Source: Pseudomonas sp. PB120
Lineage (GTDB): Bacteria > Pseudomonadota > Gammaproteobacteria > Pseudomonadales > Pseudomonadaceae
Reading direction: 5' to 3'
DNA: 64,000 bases
Assembly (NCBI RefSeq): GCF_009761815.1
Contig: NZ_RWIN01000036.1
Span: 1 to 64,000, forward strand
The number at the start of each line of letters is the position of its first letter. The first letter of the stretch is position 1. Under the pieces are notes generated by a model. The model was not told where the DNA came from. It did no database searches and saw only the letters and a program-made list of their open reading frames with translations. Below are positions 18,046 to 26,636 of this stretch, one piece after another. The translations under genes and the position numbers were made by a program.

Positions 18046-18732
18046 TTACCAACTGCCATAAGGAATCCCGAATTTTTCGATGTAGGCTTTGGACTCCTCC
18101 GAAAGAGGGTAATACGCACCGCCTGACTTTCCCCTGTACGGGCCTCCTGGATTGATCGTGCCTTGGACGCGAGTGACTTCAATCGATTTTAGGCAGGGCC
18201 CACCCAACCACACTTTGGCGACTCCTCTTGGCGCAAGACCGACAATCAAAAGCTTGCGGTAATCAGTTACCCATTTGCCGTCTGCACGACAGAAAGTTTT
18301 TTCACCCTGGAGCATGGTGTTTCGGGCAGATTCGGGAATCTCGATGTAGGCCTCGTAGGTCTGGGGTTCTGCCACGGACTGCCAGCGTACATAGACCAAG
18401 CGAGGCAGGTCAGCCCCCATTACACGTCGACCTTTTCCTCCTGGATCTTCAAACCATCCTTTTGCATCGCCCTTGAAGTGAGCCGGTATGCCTTTACTTA
18501 GCCCTCGGGGATAACCAGTCGAAGGAATTCCGCTACCCGCCCCCCGGAACACATGTCCATTGATGTCAACGACGTCAGCGGTTTCAATCCAGACTTCCAT
18601 ATAGTCGGGGGCAAAAAAATTGAGGCTCCAAGCGTCGTAAGGGAGTGATCTACTCCCATAAGAGGCACATCCACCCAACAACATAAATAGCAGCGCAAAG
18701 CCGGTTTTAAGCGTGGCTGAGCTTTTATGCAT
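18046..18732 (-). CDS. DUF2931-like lipoprotein, probable immunity protein of the VgrG-phospholipase
   Basis: A 228-residue predicted lipoprotein: hydrophobic signal (TGFALLFMLLGGCAS) with lipobox LGGC. The body (YDAWSLNFFAPDYMEVWIET, then GGPYRGKSGGAYYPLSEES near the end) resembles DUF2931 lipoproteins found beside T6SS phospholipase genes. Its ATG lies 8 bases inside the end of the upstream vgrG-DUF2235 gene, so the two are translationally coupled. Established pattern: periplasmic lipoproteins protect against Tle phospholipases acting from the periplasm. Immunity is inferred from context; the family assignment is from memory. Confidence 0.72.
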   Translation of the reverse strand: MHKSSATLKTGFALLFMLLGGCASYGSRSLPYDAWSLNFFAPDYMEVWIETADVVDINGHVFRGAGSGIPSTGYPRGLSKGIPAHFKGDAKGWFEDPGGKGRRVMGADLPRLVYVRWQSVAEPQTYEAYIEIPESARNTMLQGEKTFCRADGKWVTDYRKLLIVGLAPRGVAKVWLGGPCLKSIEVTRVQGTINPGGPYRGKSGGAYYPLSEESKAYIEKFGIPYGSW

Positions 18733-21700
18733 TGGGGTGCACCACGCGTTTATAGTTTTCGGCGGGTCGATCGATAAATACGATGTTCAGATCGCTGTTG
18801 TTCCAGCCTTTGGCTGCATTCCAGTTCGCTGACAAATGGATGTACCGTTGGTAGAGCAACTCCTCCTCGCACACGCTCAGACCAGGGCGGCGGGTGTCGC
18901 CCAGCGCATAACTCATCAGTTTTTGCGCGATGGTTTGGAGCTCCACGGGTAAAGCTAACTTTGGATCTTTATCGTTGATAACGCGCATAGGCACGCCATT
19001 TCTTGCTGCTAACTCACGCATGATATGCAGGTAAATCAAAGCCAGGTCGTTGTGCACAGTCCGCTCGCTTCGGACTGCCGCGTAGACATTTTTAGACTTG
19101 GATCTATCGCCCCTAACGTTGCTAACGGTCTCTACCGCCCAGGTCTTTACTTCCAGTGGCAGCCCATACAGATTGAGCTGATCCTGAAGGCGACCTAATT
19201 CCTGTTGGGTCCAGCGATAGGCGGATGACGCCGTGGAAGGCCTGTAAAAATCTTCATCGCGGCTACAGCGCGGCTTGCTGAGCAGAACTCGTTCAACGTA
19301 CTTCGGCCGATACCCACCACCCAGGTCAGAGTGGGCGCCGGGCAGCACGATATCGGCAGCCCCTGCACTGTTGAGAGAAAAGTTGTGGCGGCGTTCGTCC
19401 TGCGCCACCAAGTGCACGATTTTTTTGGCAATATCGGGCGCCAAGTACCAGTTGACGCCGGGGTTGATGGCGTCATGGACGCTCAAATCGCCGTCGGCAA
19501 TTTTTGCGATGGCAGCGGCGGTATCGAAGATGCCAATAAAATTGATGGTGACATCGGTATTGGTGCGCCAGGAAAAGTCTTCGACAAACAATGGCGAATC
19601 AGCTGGCAGCAATGTAGCCAACGGGCTTTGCTCTCCTGTAAAGACTTCATTGGCATAGTGTCGCGCAGCGGCAGCGCCTCGACTAAAACCGAAGATATCG
19701 AATTCGATACGTTCAATTTTTCGTTTTGGATTTACCCTTTCAAATTTCCTGATTTTTTCCAAAATGAGTGCAGGGATTTGCTCAACTCTCGCCAATACGC
19801 CATGTGCGCCTAAACCGGTCATTTGAGAAAAGCGTGAACCCTCTTCACCACTGCTAGTACCGATACCTTCCAGGTAGACGGGGATAAAACCGATAGTTTC
19901 GTCATTCGCCAACAGACGCTCACTGTCATCGGTGTAAAGGTCATGCAGCTTCGCCACATTGCTGGTGTCGTTCCCATAGCTGTTATCCGGCACGCTTCCC
20001 TGACCGTCGTAACCGTGCATTTTGCAAAACTGCTGAATATCCTCCGCCTCCTCCAGCAGATTCACATCTCGCGCATAACACCCAGCGACACTTTCACTGT
20101 TGACGCGGTTGTTCCCGGTCCCATCAAAAAACACCCCGATCCGCAACGTAATGCCTTCTTCTTCAACTTCCTCCTCTTCTTCCTCCAGCTCCTCCGCTTC
20201 ATCAATTTCCAACGGCTCAGGCACCACCGCCGCCAACAACCCCGCCACCGTCCCCGGCAACAACCCCTGCGCCGCCATCCCCACCAGCGGCGAACCGCCA
20301 TCCTCAATCGCGGTGCTGCTGAACACCCCACCCGCATCAATCACCAGATGGTGACCCCCCGCCTTCAACGTCAGGCTGGCGCCCCCATCCAGCACCAGAC
20401 TGGCCCCGGCCTTGATATGCACCTGTTCGCCAGCCTCCACCACCAGCGCCTCGCCAATTCGGGTGTGGCGGCTGCCGTCGACTTGCAGATAATCGCTGGC
20501 CTTGAGCTGAACCTTGCGATCCGCCGTGACCGTGCGATGTTCTTCAGCGCCGAGCACGCTGATGCTGTCGCCCTTGATGCTCTCCCGACGTTGGTTACCC
20601 ACCTCCAGACGGCTGTCGTTCTCGATCTTCTGCTCCATGTCCCGCTGCGCCCGCAGGTAGACCAACTCCATTCCGGCGCGGTCTTCAATCGACAGTTCGT
20701 TGTAACCGCCGGTGGACGGGGAGCTGTGGCTGCGCAGCACGGTTCTGGTTTTGTTCGCCGGCAAGGGGTAGGGCGCGGGCGTGACCCGGTTGACCAGGCA
20801 GCCGGTGATCACTGGGTGATCGGGATTGCCTTCGAGGTAGCTGACGAGGACTTCCATGCCCACCCGCGGAATGGTCACCGCGCCAAAACCGTCCCCCGCC
20901 CAGCTGGAGCAAACCCGCAGCCAGCAACTGCTGTGTTCGCTGTTGTGCTTGGCCCGGTCCCAATGAAATTCGACTTTGACGCGACCGAATTCATCGCAGT
21001 AGATCTCTTCGCCGACCGGGCCGGTGACGCGGGCGGTCTGGCAGGCCAGCACCGGTCGGGGCGCCGGCAGCGGGGGCCGATAAAACACATCCCAGGGCAG
21101 CGCGCTGAAGTGGTTGCGGTAGCCCTGGATAAAACCGTGCTCCGGTTCGGGGGTGTTGGCGGCGAATTCTTCGAGCACCTGAGGTTGTTTGCCCGCGTGC
21201 GTCACGCTGAGCAGCAACCAAAGGTCGTTGTACGGCGCGCGGGGATGATCGGTCAGGTTGAAAAAATGGCCGCTGCGCAGCGACGGCTGATCGCTGGTGC
21301 CCTCGGCCACCTGGTAGTCGGCGCGGTGCCGTTCCAGGGCCTGGCGGGCGAGTTGATCGCCCTGTTTTTCAGTCTCGAACTCCAGCGGGTATCGGTAGTC
21401 TTCGAGCTCGGGGGTGAACTCGGCGCTGAAGCGACTTTCCCGCAGCCGGCTGGGGCGTTTCAGGTCGTAATAGCGGCGGGTGACCTGGCTGGGACGGGTG
21501 CGAAAACCCATGGAGAACTGGCGGACCACCGGATGCTCCGCGACCCTGCCGGCGTCCGGATGAAACGGGGTTTCGCCCAGTTTGGTCAAGAAGGTGTAGT
21601 CATCGGTGAACACCAGCCGATGGCCGTCTGGGGAATGTTGGTGATGCCAGGTGAGACCGCGCCTCGGCGCACAAGCGCTGGATGAACTCAAAGTTGCTTT

Positions 21701-22148
21701 CCCCGTACTGGGTGCAATATTCGCGTTCGGGGCTGGTACGGACATGGAAGGTGAACGCGTCGGCCAGGATGCCGTGGCCCTTGAGCACCTGCTCGATGAT
21801 CTGCGGCACCGTCTGGCGCTGGAAAATCCGTTGATCGTGGCTGAACTGCGCGTAATGCAGCGCCGGCACCAGGTGCACACGATAGCGACTCAGGCGGATG
21901 CCGACGTCGTGGGTGGACACGGCGTCCAGCACCCCATGCATCCCTTCGCCGTTCAACCCGAACTGCAGGAATGCCGGTTGGCCGAGCAGGCGTTCCAGGT
22001 CGACATCGGGGTATTCGCTGACCAGGTCGATTTGAATGGCGTACAGGGTGCTAAGGGTTTCGGTGCCCTCAAAGGCCAGCACCTGGAAGTCGTTGCGAAC
22101 GGTGGGAATGGTCAGGGTGAAGAGGGCGGCATTGGCCGGTGCGAACAT
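18725..22148 (-). pseudogene. VgrG fused to C-terminal DUF2235 (Tle1-type) phospholipase, broken by a 1-nt frameshift
   Basis: Restoring one base gives a 1140-residue protein. Residues 1-about 640 are the VgrG spike: the N-terminus ends in frame 1 at FEFIQRLCAEA, and frame 2 resumes at GLTWHHQHSPDGHRLVFTDD, then gp5-like repeats and a DUF-rich linker (EELEEEEEEVEEEG). From about 665 comes a DUF2235 hydrolase: RIGVFFDGTGNN, nucleophile motif GFSRGAAAARH (Ser about 822) and LPGAHSDLGGGYRP (about 939) with the catalytic Asp. Such a fusion would deliver the phospholipase on the spike tip. ATG 22148 has a weak AAGGATAAGCGC leader. As written, the product stops after 182 residues. Confidence 0.85.
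21659..21662 (-). other. frameshift site in vgrG
   Basis: On the minus strand the bases read GCC GAG GCGC GGT CTC ACC. VgrG proteins have C-x-E-E/A-G-L here, so GAG should be followed by one codon and then GGT CTC; four bases (GCGC) stand where three are expected. No slippery heptamer or stop codon suggestive of programmed +1 frameshifting is present. Confidence 0.8.
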
Positions 22149-22602
22149 GCGCTTATCCTTTTGCTGTCCGTGGCTCGTCCTTAAGCCGAATAAGAATTAA
22201 GAGTGCGATGCTGAAACTTATCGCAATGTTTCGGGGACGCTAACCAAGTGCTTGAAAGAATGATGTAGGAAGACTCCTTAATCCCGGTGCGAAACTTCTC
22301 GCGTTACTGAGTGCTGCTCAGTGTCCTACAGAGATACGAAATTTTATTTCCGTTGGCTTACTTGGTTTATTTTTTTGTAATGGTGAATTTTCGGAAGCTT
22401 CCTACATTTATCTTGTTTTATTTTTGGCATGCTGCACGCCGGTCACAGGGAGTGCTTCTGAATGAGCAATTCATACAATTTAAATGTTTCTCCTACTGCA
22501 TGTAGAGAAATCTCCTACAAGAAATAACGAATACGAAGCGTCCATTTAAAAGAGCGCGATTATCAATTGGTGTATGGCTGTAATCCAAATTAAGGGTCAT
22601 GG
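22149..22602. other. divergent intergenic region between vgrG and the T6SS operon
   Basis: No convincing gene. The part from about 22310 to 22590 is much richer in A and T than its surroundings, as silenced horizontally acquired promoters often are. It should hold promoters for vgrG (minus) and tssA (plus). A GG-N10-GC pair at 22426-22439 is a weak sigma-54 candidate, and a near-perfect palindrome lies at 22487-22510. TCCTAC occurs four times. Confidence 0.6.
22487..22510. promoter_or_regulatory. palindrome upstream of tssA, possible operator
   Basis: tttctcctac (22487-22496) and gtagagaaa (22502-22510) are mirror images apart from one extra C, around tgcat. It lies about 95-115 bases before tssA. 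Dyad symmetry suggests a regulator site or a transcript hairpin; no known operator is recognised. Confidence 0.4.
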
Positions 22603-24159
22603 ATGTCCTACTCAAGCAAACTTTCCCAGCATTATCTCGAACTCGCAAAATCCTCTATTTCCAAAGAGCATTTCGCGGGCGAGGATGTGCGCTTCTCGAT
22701 AGAATTCGAAGCGCTGGAAAGTGAGTTGGGTAAAGCCCGCTCCATGCACGAAAGCGGTCAGACCGACTGGCAGAAAATCCGCGAAAACAGCGAAAACCTG
22801 CTGCGCACCCAGTCCAAGGATTTGCGCGTGGCGGCCTGGTTGACCTGGGCCTTGTACCAACGTGAATCCTTTCAAGGGCTGCTGGCCGGTCTCGGTTTGC
22901 TGCACCACTTGAGTGAGCATCACTGGGCCGACGTCTATCCGCACAAAGACCGCACCCGCTCCGCTGCCATCAGCTGGCTGGTGTCGCGTCTTGAGCAGGT
23001 GCTGACCGAAAACGTCGCGATCAAGGAACAGCTGCCAATGTTTCGCCAACTGGTGGAGCATCTGGAAGGGCTCGACGCAGCCTGTACCCAGCATTTACGC
23101 GACGATGCGCCGCTACTGTTGCCGCTCTCCCGCCGCTTGAAGAACATGGTCCAGCGCGCTGCCGACAACCAACCGCAACCCGGAGTGGTGAGCGCTGCGG
23201 TGGCTCAGGTCAAGCAGGTCGCCACGCAGTTATTCACGCCCGACGCACCCATCGACAACGAAAAGGACGCCCAGAAGGCCCTGCGCACCCAGCAGGAAAG
23301 TGCGCGCCCGTTATGCGCCTGGTGGCTCAAGCAAAAAGCCACCGATCTGCGCGCCCTGCGCCTCAATCGCACGTTGCTCTGGCTGCCCATTGACGCCATG
23401 CCCGAGCGCAACGCCGAGCAGGTCACCGCGTTGCGCGGGCTGCCGGCAGACAAGCTCAAGGACTATCAGGATCGCTTCGACCAGGCCAAGTACGCCGACT
23501 TGTTGGTTGAACTTGAGGCCAGCCTGGCCAAGGCACCGTTCTGGTTCGACGGCCAGCGGATGATCTGGGAATGTCTGCAGGGTTTGAACGCCGAACTGGC
23601 CATGCGGGAAGTGGAAGTCCACTTCGCGCTTTTGATCCAGCGTCTGCCCGGCATTATCGAATTGCGCTATCACGACGGCGCGCCCTTCGCCGATCCCGCC
23701 ACCCGCGACTGGATCAGCGACCACGTCATGCCGCATCTGCAAAGCGCCAGTCCACCCCCCAAGGTCGAAGTCACCGACACTCAGCCGGCCTGGGACATCG
23801 CCCTGGAAGTAGCCCTGCCGATTCTGCACAAGGATGGCCTCAAGGCCGCCGTGCAAATCCTCAAGCAAGGCCTGCAAGGCGCCCATGGCGGCCGCGCTCG
23901 ATTCTTCTGGCAGTTCGCCCTCGCACGGCTCTGCTTCATCGCCAGGAAATACGAACTGGCCAAGACCCAACTCGACACCCTCGACCAAACATTACAGGAC
24001 TCAGGCCTGCACGCATGGGAGCCCGACCTTGCGCTGGAAGTGCTGCATTTGCTGAATAGCTGCTGCGAGTTGTTGCCGCAGAGCCATGTCGTCCGTGAGT
24101 GCAAGGAAGAGATACATCGCAGGCTGTGCCACCTCGATCTTGAAGTGGTACTCGATTAG
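22603..24159 (+). CDS. tssA: type VI secretion system protein TssA
   Basis: The 518-residue cap/baseplate-associated protein that organises sheath assembly. The N-terminal ImpA-type domain is recognised in RVAAWLTWALYQRESFQGLLAGL and HWADVYP (about 70-115). The C-terminal part (RARFFWQFALARLCFIARKYELAKTQLDTL) matches the long TssA class. AAGGG (22592-22596) precedes ATG 22603. First gene of the large operon; tssB follows after 32 bases. In the H2-type order it corresponds to hsiA2. Confidence 0.9.
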   Translation: MSYSSKLSQHYLELAKSSISKEHFAGEDVRFSIEFEALESELGKARSMHESGQTDWQKIRENSENLLRTQSKDLRVAAWLTWALYQRESFQGLLAGLGLLHHLSEHHWADVYPHKDRTRSAAISWLVSRLEQVLTENVAIKEQLPMFRQLVEHLEGLDAACTQHLRDDAPLLLPLSRRLKNMVQRAADNQPQPGVVSAAVAQVKQVATQLFTPDAPIDNEKDAQKALRTQQESARPLCAWWLKQKATDLRALRLNRTLLWLPIDAMPERNAEQVTALRGLPADKLKDYQDRFDQAKYADLLVELEASLAKAPFWFDGQRMIWECLQGLNAELAMREVEVHFALLIQRLPGIIELRYHDGAPFADPATRDWISDHVMPHLQSASPPPKVEVTDTQPAWDIALEVALPILHKDGLKAAVQILKQGLQGAHGGRARFFWQFALARLCFIARKYELAKTQLDTLDQTLQDSGLHAWEPDLALEVLHLLNSCCELLPQSHVVRECKEEIHRRLCHLDLEVVLD

Positions 24160-24191
24160 GCCTCCGGGCCACAACCGCAAGGAAAAAAGCC

Positions 24192-24695
24192 ATGGCCAAA
24201 GAAGGCTCGGTAGCCCCCAAGGAACGAATCAACGTCACTTTCAAACCTGCCACCGGTGGTGCTCAGGAAGAGATTGAACTGCCGTTGAAACTGCTGGCAA
24301 TCGGTGACTACACCCACCGCAAGGACGAACGCAACGTCGAAGATCGCAAGCCGATCAGCATCGACAAGATGACCTTCGACGAGGTGCTGGCCAAGCAAGC
24401 GCTGGAACTGACGCTGAGCGTGCCGAACCGTCTTCAGGACGACAGCGACACTGAAGAACTGGCCGTGATACTGCGCATCAACTCGATGAAGGACTTCAAC
24501 CCGGCCAGCCTGGTCGAGCAAGTGCCCGAGCTGAAAAAACTGATGGAGCTGCGCGACGCACTGGTGGCCCTCAAGGGTCCGCTGGGTAATACGCCAGCAT
24601 TCCGCAAAGCCATCGAAGGCGTGCTCGCCGACGATGAATCCCGCGGTCGCGTATTGGGTGAGCTGGGCCTGAATGCCGCAGTCCAGGTCGCCTGA
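24192..24695 (+). CDS. tssB: type VI secretion contractile sheath small subunit TssB
   Basis: The VipA/ImpB sheath subunit (167 residues). The characteristic ERINVTFKPATGGAQEEIEL, LKLLAIGDYTHRKDERNVED and IDKMTFDEVLAKQALELTLSV segments are present, and the C-terminal helices complete the family length. It assembles with TssC into the contractile sheath around the Hcp tube. AAGGAAAAAAGCC precedes the ATG. The gene is followed by tssC after 28 bases. Confidence 0.96.
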   Translation: MAKEGSVAPKERINVTFKPATGGAQEEIELPLKLLAIGDYTHRKDERNVEDRKPISIDKMTFDEVLAKQALELTLSVPNRLQDDSDTEELAVILRINSMKDFNPASLVEQVPELKKLMELRDALVALKGPLGNTPAFRKAIEGVLADDESRGRVLGELGLNAAVQVA

Positions 24696-24723
24696 GTCTC
24701 CATCAGCCAAGGAAGCCAACGCC

Positions 24724-26199
24724 ATGATCAACAGCGCAGCGCAGCAAAAAAGCAACGAGGACCGCGAATACAGCCTTCTCGACAGCATCATCGCCGAAAC
24801 CCGCCTGACCCCGGACGACGAAGCCTACGGCATCGCCAAGCGCGGAGTGTCGGCGTTCATTGAAGAACTGCTCAAGCCGCAAAACAACGGTGAGCCGGTC
24901 AAGAAAGCCATGGTTGACCGCATGATCGCCGAGATCGATGCCAAGCTCAGCCGTCAGATGGACGAAATCCTGCACCACCCGGACTTCCAGGCTTTGGAGT
25001 CGTCGTGGCGTGGCTTGCAGTTGCTGGTCGAGCGCACCAACTTCCGTGAAAACATCAAGATCGAAATCCTCAACGTCTCCAAACAAGACCTGCTGGACGA
25101 CTTCGAAGATTCGCCGGAAGTCATGCAGGCTGGCCTGTACAAGCACATCTATACCGCTGAATACGGTCAGTTCGGTGGTCAGCCGGTGGGCGCGATCATC
25201 GCGAACTACTTCATGTCTCCGAGCTCTCCGGACGTGAAGCTGATGCAGTACGTGTCCAGCGTTGCCTGCATGTCGCACGCACCGTTTATTGCGGCTGCCG
25301 GCCCGAAATTCTTCGGCCTGGAAAGCTTCACCGGCCTGCCGGACTTGAAGGACCTGAAAGATCACTTCGACGGCCCGCAATTCGCCAAATGGCAGAGTTT
25401 CCGCGAGTCGGAAGACTCCCGTTACGTCGGCCTGACGGTGCCGCGTTTCCTGCTGCGCAACCCCTACGACCCGGAAGAAAATCCGGTCAAATCGTTCGTG
25501 TACAAGGAAACCGTCGCCAACAGCCACGAGCACTACCTGTGGGGCAACACCGCCTACGCATTTGGCACCAAGCTGACCGACAGCTTCGCCAAATTCCGCT
25601 GGTGCCCGAACATCATCGGGCCGCAGAGCGGTGGCGCGGTTGAAGACCTGCCGTTGCACCACTTCGAAAGCATGGGCGAAATCGAAACCAAGATCCCGAC
25701 CGAGGTTCTGGTCAGCGACCGTCGTGAATACGAACTGGCCGATGAAGGTTTCATTTCTTTGACCATGCGCAAAGGTTCCGACAACGCGGCCTTCTTCTCC
25801 GCGAGCTCGGTGCAGAAACCGAAGTTCTTCGGCATCAGTGCAGAGGGCAAAACCGCAGAGCTGAACTACAAGCTCGGCACCCAACTGCCCTACATGATGA
25901 TCGTCAACCGCCTGGCTCATTACCTGAAAGTGCTGCAGCGCGAACAACTCGGTTCGTGGAAAGAGCGCATCGACCTCGAGCTGGAACTCAACAAGTGGAT
26001 CCGCCAGTACGTCGCCGATCAGGAAAACCCGAGTGCCGAAGTCCGCGGGCGTCGTCCGCTGCGCGCAGCTCAGATCATCGTCAGTGATGTTGAAGGCGAA
26101 CCTGGCTGGTACCGCGTCAACCTGAACGTGCGCCCGCACTTCAAGTACATGGGGGCCGATTTCACCCTGTCGCTGGTTGGCAAGCTGGACAAAGAGTAA
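24724..26199 (+). CDS. tssC: type VI secretion contractile sheath large subunit TssC
   Basis: The VipB/ImpC sheath subunit, 491 residues. Recognised by LDSIIAETRL near the N-terminus, HPDFQALESSWRGLQLLVERT, FGGQPVGAIIANYFMSPSSP, the central NPYDPEENPVKSFVYKE region and VRGRRPLRAAQIIVSDVEGEPGWYRV near the end. ATG 24724 gives MINSAAQQKS with AAGGAAG upstream (24711-24717); an earlier in-frame start overlaps tssB and is unlikely. With TssB it forms the contractile sheath. Confidence 0.97.
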   Translation: MINSAAQQKSNEDREYSLLDSIIAETRLTPDDEAYGIAKRGVSAFIEELLKPQNNGEPVKKAMVDRMIAEIDAKLSRQMDEILHHPDFQALESSWRGLQLLVERTNFRENIKIEILNVSKQDLLDDFEDSPEVMQAGLYKHIYTAEYGQFGGQPVGAIIANYFMSPSSPDVKLMQYVSSVACMSHAPFIAAAGPKFFGLESFTGLPDLKDLKDHFDGPQFAKWQSFRESEDSRYVGLTVPRFLLRNPYDPEENPVKSFVYKETVANSHEHYLWGNTAYAFGTKLTDSFAKFRWCPNIIGPQSGGAVEDLPLHHFESMGEIETKIPTEVLVSDRREYELADEGFISLTMRKGSDNAAFFSASSVQKPKFFGISAEGKTAELNYKLGTQLPYMMIVNRLAHYLKVLQREQLGSWKERIDLELELNKWIRQYVADQENPSAEVRGRRPLRAAQIIVSDVEGEPGWYRVNLNVRPHFKYMGADFTLSLVGKLDKE

Positions 26200-26212
26200 G
26201 CGGAGCTGACGC

Positions 26213-26620
26213 ATGACTGGATACGGCAGCCTTTTCGAACGCTTGGGTGGCGACGCGGGCAAACGCGTCGGCTGGAGCCGTGAGGCCAGCGCCATGGCGT
26301 CCGTGGCGGCCCATCTCGCCAAGATGCTCAGCACCCGTGCGGGCAGCGTGCAAACGCTGCCCGACTACGGGCTGCCCGATCTCAATGACATGCGCCTGAG
26401 CCTGCACGACTCCCTGAGCCAAGCCCGCAGGGCCATCGAAAGTTTCATCGAAACCTACGAGCCGCGTCTGAGCAAAGTGCGTGTCATCTCCCAGCCGCGT
26501 GATCACGATCAGCTTCGCCTGTCCTTCAGCATTGAAGGCCTGTTGGAGGTGGACGGCTTCAAGCGACAGGTCAGTTTCGCCGCGCGCCTGAATGGCAGCG
26601 GTCAAGTCAACGTCAGTTAA
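26213..26620 (+). CDS. tssE: type VI secretion baseplate protein TssE
   Basis: The 135-residue gp25-like baseplate protein. GSLFERLGGD at the start, the VAAHLAKMLSTRAGSVQTLPDYGLPDLND core and the YEPRLSKVRVISQPRD segment with the EPR motif of gp25 are all seen. GGAG (26203-26206) precedes ATG 26213. Its end comes 16 bases before the chosen tssF start. Confidence 0.95.
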   Translation: MTGYGSLFERLGGDAGKRVGWSREASAMASVAAHLAKMLSTRAGSVQTLPDYGLPDLNDMRLSLHDSLSQARRAIESFIETYEPRLSKVRVISQPRDHDQLRLSFSIEGLLEVDGFKRQVSFAARLNGSGQVNVS

Positions 26621-26636
26621 CGACAAGGTGTTGCGC

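Noticed and set aside
19943..21685. A 580-residue open frame antisense to vgrG
   Set aside because: Same compositional artefact; it lies entirely under the VgrG-coding sequence and has no family similarity or ribosome site.
21600..21700. Programmed frameshifting as the explanation for the vgrG break
   Set aside because: No slippery heptamer, stop codon or pseudoknot-like structure is visible around GAGGCGCGGT; a 1-nt insertion is simpler.
22426..22439. GG-N10-GC as a sigma-54 promoter before tssA
   Set aside because: The -24 half (TGGCATG) fits but the -12 half (CACGCC) lacks TTGCA; kept only as a weak candidate.
22311..22505. A 64-residue open frame in the T6SS divergent region
   Set aside because: No ribosome site, hydrophobic composition from AT-rich DNA and no resemblance to a known family.
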